A DNA stretch of 64,000 nucleotides from DATGPD01 sp041398565 (GCA_041398565.1 JAWKUN010000004.1:124001-188000); one strand, 5' to 3'. Positions 43,052 to 51,479 are shown, numbered from the stretch's first letter. Numbers and translations are program-made. The notes: a model not told the origin generated them from the sequence alone.

Positions 43052-43684
43052 TCATTGTCCCTCCCTCTCCTCGGACAACAACTGGACGAGCAACATCAGC
43101 TGAAGACGCACTCGGTACTTTTCGTCACGCAGTCTTTTGGCCGCTTCGAAATCCTGACTGGCTTCCGCCTGCTCAACCGCTACTACCAAGGCAGCCTCGC
43201 GATCCATGAAGCGCCTCACTCGCTTGTCGCCGGCCATTGCTAGGACTGCACTATTGCGACCTTTCTCATGCTCGATCGTCTCCTGGATTTCCGCCTCCCA
43301 TTGGACGGAGTCGGCAAGAGCCCTTTCGGCAAACGCTGCCGCAGCCTTGGGCCCATTGGTCCATCGGCCCTCAAGCGACTCGTCTTCGGTCAAAGCAAAC
43401 AGCAAGTGCCCCCTCGTCACATGAGATTGCCCCATCGCGTGACACTTGGCCACTGCTCGCCCAAGGACTGACTGTGTCCCCGGGTCCATTGACGCCGGCA
43501 TGACGCCCTGCGTAGCCGATCCCTCAAGCTTCGGCGCGGATGAGACACGAAACATGCCGCCAAGCTGCCCGAGACTTGCAGCAATGGCATCCAGCAGATG
43601 ACCGGGTCCCACCGGCTTGTTGGAGTCCGAGGCGAGCCGACTCGCGAGCTGTACTGTGCGTGCCAGCGCTCGAGTGAACTTCAC
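43052..43684 (-). CDS. Clp_N-like and UVR-like domain protein, last gene of the island cassette
   Basis: 210 residues from GTG 43684, which has GGAGG about 6-7 nt upstream (another GTG at 43690 overlaps the previous stop). FTRALARTVQLASRLASDSNKPVGPGHLLDAIA and AKCHAMGQSHVTRGHLLFALTED match the two repeats of a ClpA/C N-terminal domain. The C-terminus, AVEQAEASQDFEAAKRLRDEKYRVRL, resembles the UVR/M motif of ClpC. There is no ATPase domain. Proteins with only these parts could act as adaptors or decoys for Clp unfoldases. Lower GC and looser codon use than flanking chromosomal genes. Confidence 0.7.
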   Translation of the reverse strand: MKFTRALARTVQLASRLASDSNKPVGPGHLLDAIAASLGQLGGMFRVSSAPKLEGSATQGVMPASMDPGTQSVLGRAVAKCHAMGQSHVTRGHLLFALTEDESLEGRWTNGPKAAAAFAERALADSVQWEAEIQETIEHEKGRNSAVLAMAGDKRVRRFMDREAALVVAVEQAEASQDFEAAKRLRDEKYRVRLQLMLLVQLLSEEREGQ

Positions 43685-43686
43685 AG

Positions 43687-44397
43687 TCACCCTCCGGGAC
43701 CGATTGGAACGGGGGTTGTAGGCCACCCGGGTATGGGGCTCGGCTTTGGAAGCAGCCTGCCGGGCAGACGCCCGAGCTTCTTCAGCCACTCCCACACCGC
43801 GCGTGGGTTTTTGATAGCAGCCAGCAGGAAGACCGCAAGTAGAACGTCGAGCCACTCCACCTCGAGGCCTCTGCATGGGCAATCTCGGTCCCAAAAAATG
43901 TCACAGAAGTAGAACGTGAATCCCCACCACCCCGTGTAGGTTTGCCGCAAGCACTCCGGATCCATGAAGCACTCGGCTCCTCGTTCGCCCATGACCCAAC
44001 ACAGACGAGGACCCTCCCGAGATTCGCGGCCAGATTGCGGAGAAATGCCACCGCGCCGAAAAGTCTCGACTAGACGCACCGCGTGCCGCATCGCCTCTTG
44101 GGGTGACGCTAGCACCCTCTTGACCGTGTCTACATGACTTCTGCTCACAACGCCGTCCGCGATGCGGCCATGAATGATCCCTCCAGTTATGATGTCTCCG
44201 ATCTTGGAGAACTCATCGGGGACCGCTGGGCGGTAGGAAAGCGATGTGACGAATCGCGCGAGTTCCTCCAGAGCATCGCCGACGGACAATCCCCTGGAGA
44301 TCGTGGGTCCGCCAATGATACTCGGAGTATTCTGGATGCCTGCTTCCGCCGCCCCAAATCCCCCCAAGGGAGGGACACGCCGGTCGCGAATCTTCAT
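43687..44397 (-). CDS. Island protein with one C-terminal membrane helix, unknown function
   Basis: 236 residues from ATG 44397, which overlaps the stop of the small gene before it (ATGA). An in-frame ATG at 44568 with GAGGTG 7 nt upstream would give a 293-residue protein instead, at the expense of the small gene. The N-terminal half has a Gly/Ile-rich region (TPSIIGGPTISRGLSV) and a helical part; then a Cys/Trp/Phe-rich segment (GAECFMDPECLRQTYTGWW, FYFCDIFWDRDCPCRG) followed by a hydrophobic helix WLDVLLAVFLLAAI and a Lys/Pro-rich tail. Cysteine pairing before the membrane helix suggests an exported face. No family recognised. Confidence 0.6.
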   Translation of the reverse strand: MKIRDRRVPPLGGFGAAEAGIQNTPSIIGGPTISRGLSVGDALEELARFVTSLSYRPAVPDEFSKIGDIITGGIIHGRIADGVVSRSHVDTVKRVLASPQEAMRHAVRLVETFRRGGISPQSGRESREGPRLCWVMGERGAECFMDPECLRQTYTGWWGFTFYFCDIFWDRDCPCRGLEVEWLDVLLAVFLLAAIKNPRAVWEWLKKLGRLPGRLLPKPSPIPGWPTTPVPIGPGG

Positions 44398-44573
44398 AAA
44401 GTCATAGGTATGGTGGCTACCATCGCTTGAGTATCGAGGGAGAAGAGGCGCGGTGCAGCGATCTTGAAGTGGCACTCGTCTGCCAATCGTTTGTCGCGCG
44501 GGTTCCACCAAACTGCCGTGTCGATGCGTGCCGCTTGCCTGCTCGCCGACGCATGCCTTGCATCCCATGTCAT
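44394..44573 (-). CDS. Small island protein, unknown function
   Basis: 59 residues, e.g. ASRQAARIDTAVWWNPRDKR and DECHFKIAAPRLFSLDTQAM. The composition looks coding, and its stop overlaps the next start (ATGA), as is usual in this window. The ribosome-binding sequence GAGGTG is only 2 nt from this ATG, so translation from a shifted start, or use of that site by the next gene's longer form, remains possible. Confidence 0.45.
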   Translation of the reverse strand: MTWDARHASASRQAARIDTAVWWNPRDKRLADECHFKIAAPRLFSLDTQAMVATIPMTL

Positions 44574-44580
44574 CACCTCG

Positions 44581-44931
44581 TCACAGGTTCGCCAAGTTGA
44601 CGCCGGCGGCGACGATGGCAAAGCTAAACCCCTCGCCGCCAACGGAGTACGACAGCCGCAGGTACGACACCGCGATGCCTGTCACCGCGGCCGGCAGCGC
44701 GAATCCGATCGCGAACGTCGTCCCCAGCGTCGCCAGCGTCGTCCAGCTCTCCAGGTCGTCGCTGCCCTGCACCACTGCGGTCAGGGTCTCGTCCGAGTTC
44801 AGCACCACGAGGTCGAAGCGCGCGGCGTTGAAGCCTCGTACGTCGACGCTTCGCGACACATCCACCGCTGGTGGCGTCTGCAGCACGTTCGAGGTCACGT
44901 GCTGGCGAAGAGAGAGGACGTTGTAGCTCAT
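44581..44931 (-). CDS. Virion-accessory-like beta-sandwich protein, paralogue 4
   Basis: 116 residues without signal peptide. Core: FDLVVLNSDETLTAVVQGSD, DLESWTTLATLGTTFAIGF, and VSYLRLSYSVGGEGFSFAIVA. The pattern (beta strands, SDDLxxW, then YLRLxYxVGG) is shared with the three preceding genes and with small proteins encoded near capsid or tail genes of tailed phages. Assignment to a phage-like decoration or fibre protein is inference from pattern only. Confidence 0.65.
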   Translation of the reverse strand: MSYNVLSLRQHVTSNVLQTPPAVDVSRSVDVRGFNAARFDLVVLNSDETLTAVVQGSDDLESWTTLATLGTTFAIGFALPAAVTGIAVSYLRLSYSVGGEGFSFAIVAAGVNLANL

Positions 44932-44945
44932 GCCCAGGACCTCGG

Positions 44946-45287
44946 CTATTGTTGCGTGACTGACAGGGTCAGCGCCACGATGGCCTTGCCACTGCCGTTG
45001 ATCGTGTACTTCATCCGCACGTACGACGCCGAGATGGCCGTGATCGCCGTGAGCAACGTGTACCCCACCGCCGACACGTTCTGCGACGAGCCCTTGTTCG
45101 ACCAGTTCTCAAGGTCGTTGCTCTCCTGCAGCTGGAACGTCACGTTGGTGGCGGTCTGCACCTGTAACACCACGGCGCCCTGCGCGGCGTTCGCACCGGC
45201 CGTGCTCACCGGCTGAGAGACTTCGGACGTCGGTCCGGTAGCGCCGGCGGTGTCGAGCGAGAGGGCCCTGGCAAGCTGTTGTTCCAC
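44946..45287 (-). CDS. Virion-accessory-like beta-sandwich protein, paralogue 3
   Basis: 113 residues. A Thr/Ser/Ala-rich N-terminus, then GAVVLQVQTATNVTFQLQES, NDLENWSNKGSSQNVSAVG and ASYVRMKYTINGSGKAIVAL. It has the same strand order and SNDLExW...YVRMKY marks as its neighbours. 14 bp before paralogue 4 and 12 bp after paralogue 2, all minus strand. Confidence 0.65.
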   Translation of the reverse strand: MEQQLARALSLDTAGATGPTSEVSQPVSTAGANAAQGAVVLQVQTATNVTFQLQESNDLENWSNKGSSQNVSAVGYTLLTAITAISASYVRMKYTINGSGKAIVALTLSVTQQ

Positions 45288-45299
45288 AACGGTTCCCTT

Positions 45300-45644
45300 T
45301 CAGTTGGTGTAAGTCGTCAAGTCCACGAAGAAGATGCCGAGGTCACCCGTCAGAGTGAACTTCAGGCGGATGTACGGTGCGAGGATGGGAGTCATAGGGT
45401 CCAGCGGTGCTACGCCCACGTCAGCCACGTCCTGGCTCCCCGCCGGGCCGATGGACGGCTCGCTCCAGTTCTCCCCGTCCATGCTCACCTGGAGCGTCAC
45501 GTTCACGTCGGGCGTCGATCCGCTGAGCTGCTGCATCACCACCGATGCACCGCAGCTGTTGAACCCCGACATCGGTATGGCCGGCGAGTAGACCACGTTC
45601 CCCGAGCCCGACAGCGTCAACCGAAAAGTCCGAGAACGCTTCAT
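45300..45644 (-). CDS. Virion-accessory-like beta-sandwich protein, paralogue 2
   Basis: 114 residues from ATG 45644, which overlaps the stop of the previous gene (ATGA). FRLTLSGSGNVVYSPAIPMS at the start, then PDVNVTLQVSMDGENWSEPS and APYIRLKFTLTGDLGIFFVDL. Same SMDGENW...YIRLKF pattern as the others; closest in form to phage proteins that read QESDDGTTW...YLRAV. Confidence 0.65.
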   Translation of the reverse strand: MKRSRTFRLTLSGSGNVVYSPAIPMSGFNSCGASVVMQQLSGSTPDVNVTLQVSMDGENWSEPSIGPAGSQDVADVGVAPLDPMTPILAPYIRLKFTLTGDLGIFFVDLTTYTN

Positions 45645-45826
45645 GACGTCCCTTCCGAGGCAGCCGAGCTTCTGAATCGGTCTCCACCGAACGAGAGAAT
45701 GGCCCCGAGGCCGTCGATGCCGAGAGTCACCGTCTGGGGCGAACCCACGTCGAACCAGGTCGTGCCGTCGTCGCTGCGCTGCACTTGCACATGAAGCATC
45801 GCTCTCGGCGAGTCCCCGGCACTCAT
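45641..45826 (-). CDS. Short virion-accessory-like protein, paralogue 1
   Basis: 61 residues from ATG 45826 (an ATG at 45880 gives 79). AMLHVQVQRSDDGTTWFDVG and ILSFGGDRFRSSAAS: it carries the SDDGTTW mark but ends soon after, so it is shorter than its paralogues and may be truncated. First structural-type gene after the sigma factor. Confidence 0.55.
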   Translation of the reverse strand: MSAGDSPRAMLHVQVQRSDDGTTWFDVGSPQTVTLGIDGLGAILSFGGDRFRSSAASEGTS

Positions 45827-45996
45827 GCGCTCTCTTCTCGCGCCATGCGGAGCTGGCGATGGATTCGGTTCTGCGGACATAGCTCACTTACTTTCTTGCG
45901 GAGCATCGGCCTTCCACCCGGCCGCGCCACGGACGAGCTTGAGCACTCATGGTGGCGGTGCGCTCGCTACCACTAGCACTAGCTCGGCCGCCTCTA

Positions 45997-46488
45997 CTAC
46001 CGTTGCTTCGCGCGCTTGAGAAGCGGTGCGTTTCTGAGTTTTTCTTTCGTGCACGCCGCCACCGTCCTGCTCTCTCCCGCAGCGACGTCGCGCAGCTCCT
46101 CCTTCTCCACGTCCGAGAGCCCCGGCACCCCGGCGAGGACCTCCTCCACTGCGTGCCAGTCGTCACATCGGCACGCGAGACCGAACGATTCGTAGTCGCC
46201 GTCCCACGCCGAGGCGGCCAGCGAGAGGGACACCGTGCCGACCTCACGTCGGACCTGCCGCCATCGCATCGCGCAGCGGTTACGCGCCGCCACCATCACC
46301 CATGCAGCCGGGTTCTCGACGCTGACTCCATTCCTGAGTTTGGCGAACAGCGCCACGAGCGCCTCTTGTGCGACGTCGAGCCGATCCTGCGCGGAGAGCG
46401 AGTAGCCGTAGTGCTTCGCCGCGATTCGGGCCTGACGCAGGAGTTCCGAAGCGAGGGCCTGCGGCAGCGGCCAAAGACAAGGCGTCAT
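45997..46488 (-). CDS. Sigma-70-family (ECF-like) sigma factor heading the island cassette
   Basis: 163 residues. Region 2 signature: LRQARIAAKHYGYSLSAQDR, LDVAQEALVALFAKLRNGVS, NPAAWVMVAARNRCAMRWRQ. A region-4-like end (VPGLSDVEKEELRDVAAGES, RTVAACTKEKLRNAPLLKRA) is weaker. All genes 43052-45826 follow on the same strand, the first 170 bp downstream. It could direct transcription of the cassette. Confidence 0.75.
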   Translation of the reverse strand: MTPCLWPLPQALASELLRQARIAAKHYGYSLSAQDRLDVAQEALVALFAKLRNGVSVENPAAWVMVAARNRCAMRWRQVRREVGTVSLSLAASAWDGDYESFGLACRCDDWHAVEEVLAGVPGLSDVEKEELRDVAAGESRTVAACTKEKLRNAPLLKRAKQR

Positions 46489-46523
46489 GATCGCTCCTCA
46501 CGAGAGGTTGGCACGGAGGGGGA

Positions 46524-46554
46524 AGCCAGGAGCCAGGAGCCAGGAGCCAGGAGC
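46524..46554. repeat. Heptamer short tandem repeat (AGCCAGG)
   Basis: Four perfect copies of AGCCAGG at 46524-46551 plus AGC. It lies just upstream of the island sigma factor start (46488). Such heptamer arrays are common in large-genome bacteria and can vary in copy number. Confidence 0.85.
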
Positions 46555-46669
46555 GGGTTCTTCTCTTCAACGTTACGACCTCCAGTTCGCGCGACAGAGT
46601 AGCCGCGGTCGACGAGGAGGCAACCGGGCCAAAGCCAGGAAACCGGCGGGACGTTCCACCACGGTTGGC

Positions 46670-47050
46670 TCACGCGCTTGATAGTGCGACGGATCGCCCG
46701 GGCGGAGGGCAGATAGCCGACTCATCGCGCCAAGAGTACTTCGTGTCGACGGCGGTCACGATCACGTGAATCCGGCGGCGTGTTCGGCCGCCAGGATCCG
46801 CGGATCGGCGTTGGCCGCCGGTGGCGAGGAGAGCTCCAGCGCGGTCCGAAGCCGAGATTCGAAGCACGTCGGCAACCTGAAGCATCTCGTGGGCGCGAGC
46901 AGGTTCGCAGTACTGCGGCAGTGGCAGGCGCTGCCAGACGCCGTCCCTTACGCCAACGCGCCAGGTTCGGTGATCGAGGAGTCCACTGTCGAGGAGCCGC
47001 TGCAGGGCGACGTCGACCTCGTGTTTGCTCATACCGAGCGCAAGCGCCAT
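46670..47050 (-). CDS. Possible helix-turn-helix protein, N-terminally disrupted
   Basis: 126 residues from ATG 47050. MALALGMSKHEVDVALQRLL and DSGLLDHRTWRVGVRDGVWQ read like a winged-helix DNA-binding domain, with FFGRGR just upstream in the same frame suggesting that the original protein started earlier. The upstream side runs into a group II intron remnant. The C-terminal 70 residues have no recognisable feature. May be a gene fragment. Confidence 0.4.
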   Translation of the reverse strand: MALALGMSKHEVDVALQRLLDSGLLDHRTWRVGVRDGVWQRLPLPQYCEPARAHEMLQVADVLRISASDRAGALLATGGQRRSADPGGRTRRRIHVIVTAVDTKYSWRDESAICPPPGRSVALSSA

Positions 47051-47137
47051 GCGTCCGCGACCGAAGAAGGACGCACCGCGCCGGTCGGCGGCGAGCGCGC
47101 GAGGAGGACATCGCCGCTGCGTGCGGGCCGATCTCGG

Positions 47138-47358
47138 GCATTGGGCGGTGCCGCGCAGGCGATGGAGTCCGAAGGAGTGGAAGTAGTCGCGGCCCCAACG
47201 CTCGACCTCACCCGCGCGCAGGTGACGACCCTTGTGCCCTGCACTCGCAGCGCTCGGAGCCGCCGCCACACGTAGGTGTCGGCCTGGTTGAAGCGCTTCG
47301 CCGCGTTCCCGGAAGTAGTTGCCCCAACCGCGCAGCAGCGGCCCGGTCTCCCGGTGAC
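47138..47358 (-). mobile_element. Second group II intron maturase remnant
   Basis: Nearly identical over about 165 bp to 41961-42125. Pieces in several frames: RHRETGPLLRGWGNYFRE, FNQADTYVWRRLRAL-like, KGRHLRAGEVERWGRDYFHS and FGLHRLRG. This is the end of a group II intron maturase with frameshifts; domain V is not present at this copy. Confidence 0.7.
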
Positions 47359-47597
47359 GGCTGGGGCCTGCTACCCGGCGCTTCGGCGCTTTCCGGGACG
47401 GGACTGACTCCCGCTGATCGAGAACGACGTGCGCCTGCCTTCCCGGGCTCCGGGAGTTCGAGTCGGCAGAACGGTCACGACGCACAATAGCGGCAAGCGT
47501 AGGGTCCGGCCGGCCGGGCGTCGCCCCTCGCACCCGCGTTGCCGTGGATGGAGTCTGACGCCATCGCCAGGTTGCATGCGCGCCGGCAGCCGCGACG
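47359..47597. other. Intergenic region after the island
   Basis: Contains no recognisable gene. Around 47515-47575 a segment (GTTGCCGTGGATGGAGTCTG) resembles a decayed copy of the CCAGCGTT/AACGCTGG repeat, too diverged to be sure. Confidence 0.4.
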
Positions 47598-48758
47598 ATG
47601 GCGACGATGCCGAACCCGCGCCGACGCTCCCGTGCGCTCCTCGCCGCGCTGATCGGCATCGGCCTCGCCGCCGGCACCGGCGGTGCGATCGGCGAGTGGT
47701 GGCTGCGCCGCCAGGAAGGTCCCGCCCCCATGCGTTGGGGTTGGCGCGATCCGTTCGCCGAGCACGGCCGGCGGCCGCCGGCGGAGCTGAACCAACTCGG
47801 CTACCGCGGGCAGAAGATCGAGTACGGCCCCGACGACCTCGTCGTGCTCCTGGTCGGCGACTCGCAGGTGCAAGCCGACGCGTGCCCGTTCGCGGCGATG
47901 CCCGAGCGGCGGCTCGAGGCGCACCTGCGCGCGGCGAGCGGCCGGCACGTGCGCGTGTTCTCGGTCGGCGCGCTCGGCTACGGCACCGACCAGGAGTGCC
48001 TCGCCCTCGACGACTACCTGGCTCGACACCGGGCCGACATCGTCGTCACCTGGCTGACCACCGGCAACGATCCGCGCGAGGTGCTCCTACCCGTCGCGCC
48101 GGTGCCGAAGCCGACCTTCTGGCTCGAGGGCGATCGCCTGTGCGGTCCGCTGGCCCGGATCGGCGACCCGGTGCCGCACGGCCTGCGCCTCTGGCAGCGC
48201 CTGCGCGACTGGTGGCGCGGCGACTTCAACGAGTACTGGCACCGGCACGTGCTGCCACCGGTCGCCGCACCGCTCCCCGTCGACGAGGCCCAGGCGCGCA
48301 CCGACTGGGGCTGGTTCGACAAGAGCGTTCGCGGGCCGCAGGCGGCGCAGGACTTCCGCCGCGAGTTCCTGGGCGTCCTGGCCCAGATCGACCCGCCGAG
48401 CCCCCGCGCCGTCTACGCCACCACCCTCATCCAACGCCTGCTGCAGCGGATGCGCGCCGTCACGGAGGCCCAGGGCGGGGTGTTCCGGGTCCTGGTCGAC
48501 GAGCGCAGCGACGCGACGCTGCCCGACGGCCTGTACGAGACCACGGCCGGCGACCAGCGCCTGCGTCTGCGCCTGACCCGCCGCGCCTTCGACGCGAACC
48601 TGGCGCGCATGACGGCCGACCTCGACGTCGCCCGCATCCCCGTGACGGTCGAGACCTGGGCGGCGAGCGCCGACGATCCTCACCTCAACGCCGCGGCCGT
48701 CGACCAGGTCATGCACGATCTGGCGAGCGAGCTGGTCCGCACGATGCCCAAGCGATAG
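47598..48758 (+). CDS. SGNH/GDSL-hydrolase-like protein 1
   Basis: 386 residues. N-terminal membrane anchor or signal (RALLAALIGIGLAAGTGGAI). Block I is LVVLLVGDSQVQADACPF, with Ser in GDSQ; the DxxH block is ADDPHLNAAAVDQV near the C-terminus. A middle region with several Trp/Arg (RLWQRLRDWWRGDFNEYWHR) is unusual. Related proteins act as acetyl- or acyl-esterases or transferases on glycans at the cell surface. The next gene is a second SGNH-type protein, so the two may act on the same substrate. Confidence 0.8.
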   Translation: MATMPNPRRRSRALLAALIGIGLAAGTGGAIGEWWLRRQEGPAPMRWGWRDPFAEHGRRPPAELNQLGYRGQKIEYGPDDLVVLLVGDSQVQADACPFAAMPERRLEAHLRAASGRHVRVFSVGALGYGTDQECLALDDYLARHRADIVVTWLTTGNDPREVLLPVAPVPKPTFWLEGDRLCGPLARIGDPVPHGLRLWQRLRDWWRGDFNEYWHRHVLPPVAAPLPVDEAQARTDWGWFDKSVRGPQAAQDFRREFLGVLAQIDPPSPRAVYATTLIQRLLQRMRAVTEAQGGVFRVLVDERSDATLPDGLYETTAGDQRLRLRLTRRAFDANLARMTADLDVARIPVTVETWAASADDPHLNAAAVDQVMHDLASELVRTMPKR

Positions 48759-48848
48759 GCACCGGGCCCGGCCCACGATCCGCGACATCTTCCTGTCGTC
48801 CTCGCGGCGCCCACGCGATGCTGACGGCTTCGCTGCTCCGCTCATCCC

Positions 48849-49946
48849 GTGCCAGCTCCTCGCCGACTGTCGTCACGCCTGCTCCTCCTGGGCTTCGGCC
48901 TCCTCTTCTCGCTGGTGGTCGCCGAGATCGCCGCCCGCGTCTGGGTGGCGATGCGTTGGCCGGCCGAGCGGGTCGCGCTCCTGACGACCCACTCGCCCGT
49001 GCGTGGCAAGTTCGCCAGCCACCCGAACCTGCCTTTCGTGCTCAACCCGGCGTGGGAGGGCCACAACAGCCTGGGCTTGCGTGGCCCCGAGCTGCAGGTG
49101 CCGAAGCCGCCGGGTGTGCGCCGCGTCGCCTGCGTCGGCGCGTCGACGACCTACGGCCTCTACACCAGCGCCGAGGAAGCCTACCCGGCCCGTCTGGCCG
49201 CGCTCCTCGCCGGGACGCACGGTCCGTTCGAGGCGATGAACGCCGGCGTCCCCGGCTGGGTGTCGACCGAGTGGCTGACCAACTTCGTGCTGCGCGTGCT
49301 GCCGCTCGAGCCGGACGCGGTCGTCGTGCTGGAAGGGCGCAACGAGGTGCTGGCGCAGGCCTACAACGGCTTCCGCCCCGACTACACCCATTACCGCCGC
49401 GCCGGCTTCAACTACACGGTGTCGAACTACGGCCACAAGGAGCTGTTCGGCTGGTCGCGCTTGGCGATGGTGATGTGCACCCTGCGCGGCGAGCGCTTCG
49501 GCTGGTCGGAGACCGCCGAGCACCCGCTCTACGGCGGCCTCGTCTGGGAGAACAAGCCCGACGCGGCCGACCTGGCTCGCAACCTCGGCGAGCCGGCGCG
49601 CCTCGCCACCTACCGGCGCTGCCTCGAGACCATCGTCGGCGTGTGCAAGAGCCGCGGCATCCCCGTGGTCCTCTGCACGATGGCGCTGCGCCCGGAGAAG
49701 CTCGCCATCAACGAACTCGAGGTCACCGCTGCCACCAAGGAGCTCTTCGGCAGGCAAGTCGAAGCCAACAATGCCTGCGTGCGCGAGGTCGCGGATGCGC
49801 TCCAGGCACCGCTCGCCGAGACGTCGCTGCTGCGCGAAAAGCCGCAGCACTTCGAGGACGACTGCCACCTCGACGCCGCCGGCCACCAGCGCCGCGCCGA
49901 GATCGTGTACGACGTGCTGGCGCCGCTCCTGCCGAACGGCAAGTAG
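48849..49946 (+). CDS. SGNH/GDSL-hydrolase-like protein 2
   Basis: 365 residues from GTG 48849. One N-terminal TM (LLLLGFGLLFSLVVAEIAARVW). Block I is VACVGASTTYGLYTSAEEAY (GAST in place of GDS), block II GVPGWVSTEW, block III VVVLEGRNEV (GxND-like), block V EDDCHLDAAGHQRRAEIV with the catalytic Asp and His. The full SGNH set in order supports an active esterase or transferase outside the cytoplasm, likely on surface polysaccharide. 90 bp after SGNH protein 1. Confidence 0.85.
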   Translation: MPAPRRLSSRLLLLGFGLLFSLVVAEIAARVWVAMRWPAERVALLTTHSPVRGKFASHPNLPFVLNPAWEGHNSLGLRGPELQVPKPPGVRRVACVGASTTYGLYTSAEEAYPARLAALLAGTHGPFEAMNAGVPGWVSTEWLTNFVLRVLPLEPDAVVVLEGRNEVLAQAYNGFRPDYTHYRRAGFNYTVSNYGHKELFGWSRLAMVMCTLRGERFGWSETAEHPLYGGLVWENKPDAADLARNLGEPARLATYRRCLETIVGVCKSRGIPVVLCTMALRPEKLAINELEVTAATKELFGRQVEANNACVREVADALQAPLAETSLLREKPQHFEDDCHLDAAGHQRRAEIVYDVLAPLLPNGK

Positions 49947-49982
49947 GTCCCAGCGTCGTCCGCGCCATCCCGGCGCGCCGGC

Positions 49983-51479
49983 TCAGCGCTGCACGCTCAC
50001 CGTGCGCGGCAGGCTCTCGACGCTGAGCGGCGCGCCCACCACGGTGTTGCTGGCGGCATCGATGGTCAGAAGCTGCGGCGTCGGATGCGCCGAGTCCTCG
50101 ACCACCGTCACCAGCACGCGGCTGCCGTCGGCGGTCGGCACCGCGGCGCTGGGCCCGCCGCCGGCGGAGTACGGGCGCGGGTCGATCAGGATGCGGGTCG
50201 CGAGCGTGTTCCGGGTGGCGCTGCGTCGGTCGACATCGAAGCGCAGCACCTCGCCGACGCCGTTGAGGTCGGTCTGCGCGAGCCAAAGGTTGCGGCCCAG
50301 CAAGTCGAGCGCGATCTCGCTCTGACCGACGCCACGGGTGGCGATCGCCGCGACCTCGACCTCGTTCACGGCGTCGACGACCTTCAGCGAGCTGCCGTTG
50401 GCAAAGCCATTGACGAAGGGGCCCGGGGTGAAGCCGAACTCGAGGACGTACACGAACAGGCCGTCGGGCGACACGCGCAGGGCGTCGTGGGTCGCCAGGC
50501 TGCCGAGCAGGGTGACCACGCCGGACAGCGAGATGGGGATGCTGTGGTACGGGTAGGTGCCGACGGTGAGGTCGACGATGCCCAGGGTGCCGCTGCCCGG
50601 ATACGCCGCGTTCTCGCCGAAGGCGATGAACAGCTTGCGGCCGTCCGGCGTCACCGCCACGTCGAGCGGACCGGTGAAGATCGTGGTGGCGTTGCCGGTG
50701 ATCGGCGTGGGGATCTTGGCGAGCACCGTGTGGTAGGTGGTGCTGCTCGGATCGGTGTCGATGATGTCGACGCCGTCGTGCACCGGCACGTACAGACGCA
50801 GCTCGTCCGGCGAGAACTCGCCGCGATAGCGCACCCCGCCGGTGTTGGCGATCGTGGCGATCTGCACCGCCGGACGTACCGACACGTCGTAGACCACCAC
50901 GTGGTTGCGCTGCGAGCCCGGCTCGCACACGTACATGCGCCGGCGATCGCGGCTCAGCGCGATGCTGCCGTTCTCGCTGTTGCCGATGCGGTCGACGACC
51001 GTGCCGGCAGCGACGTCGACGACCAAGAGCGAGTTGGCCGTCTGGCGCTGGCAGCCGACCACCGCCAACGGCCGCAAGAAGTCCGCCTGCGTCGCGTCGG
51101 TGAGCAGCGCGCCGGCACCGTCGATCAGGATTCCCTGGAAGTACAGCGTCGCCCCGTGCAGCACGCCGGGGATCCCGAGCACGAGGCTCGAGCCCATGGG
51201 CAGCACCACCCCCGCCATCGGGTCCGCGATGAGCGTGCCCGGCAGGAACGGCAGGCTGAGCGCGGTGCGGCCGCTGCTGAGGATGGCCGCACCGGCCGGG
51301 GAGGAAGTCGGCGCGTCGCGGAACGACAGCGCCGCCGTGGTGCCGGGGATCCACGAGTCGAGGACGAAGCGCGGCACCCGTCCATGGCTGGCCAACGCAC
51401 CTCCGCCGAGATCCTGAGCCGGCAGCGAGGCGACGACGAGAGGCAGGAGAGCGAAACGAGCGAGCGAGCGTGGGCGCAT
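49983..51479 (-). CDS. Exported YncE-like beta-propeller protein
   Basis: 498 residues. Signal peptide ending in ALLPLVVASLPAQ. The first 150 residues include the C-terminal-type small domain in an N-terminal position (LGIPGVLHGATLYFQGILID). Then propeller blades of the YncE/LpqB kind: NSLLVVDVAAGTVVDRIGNS, GSIALSRDRRRMYVCEPGS, GEFSPDELRLYVPVHDGVDI, LDVAVTPDGRKLFIAFGENA, RVSPDGLFVYVLEFGF and AVPTADGSRVLVTVVED. Such propellers bind ligands or proteins; no enzymatic residue seen. Confidence 0.88.
   Translation of the reverse strand: MRPRSLARFALLPLVVASLPAQDLGGGALASHGRVPRFVLDSWIPGTTAALSFRDAPTSSPAGAAILSSGRTALSLPFLPGTLIADPMAGVVLPMGSSLVLGIPGVLHGATLYFQGILIDGAGALLTDATQADFLRPLAVVGCQRQTANSLLVVDVAAGTVVDRIGNSENGSIALSRDRRRMYVCEPGSQRNHVVVYDVSVRPAVQIATIANTGGVRYRGEFSPDELRLYVPVHDGVDIIDTDPSSTTYHTVLAKIPTPITGNATTIFTGPLDVAVTPDGRKLFIAFGENAAYPGSGTLGIVDLTVGTYPYHSIPISLSGVVTLLGSLATHDALRVSPDGLFVYVLEFGFTPGPFVNGFANGSSLKVVDAVNEVEVAAIATRGVGQSEIALDLLGRNLWLAQTDLNGVGEVLRFDVDRRSATRNTLATRILIDPRPYSAGGGPSAAVPTADGSRVLVTVVEDSAHPTPQLLTIDAASNTVVGAPLSVESLPRTVSVQR

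Noticed and set aside
43052..46488. Complete prophage or gene transfer agent
   Set aside because: No integrase, terminase, portal, capsid, tape-measure or lysis gene and no att repeats were found; only small virion-like accessory proteins are present.
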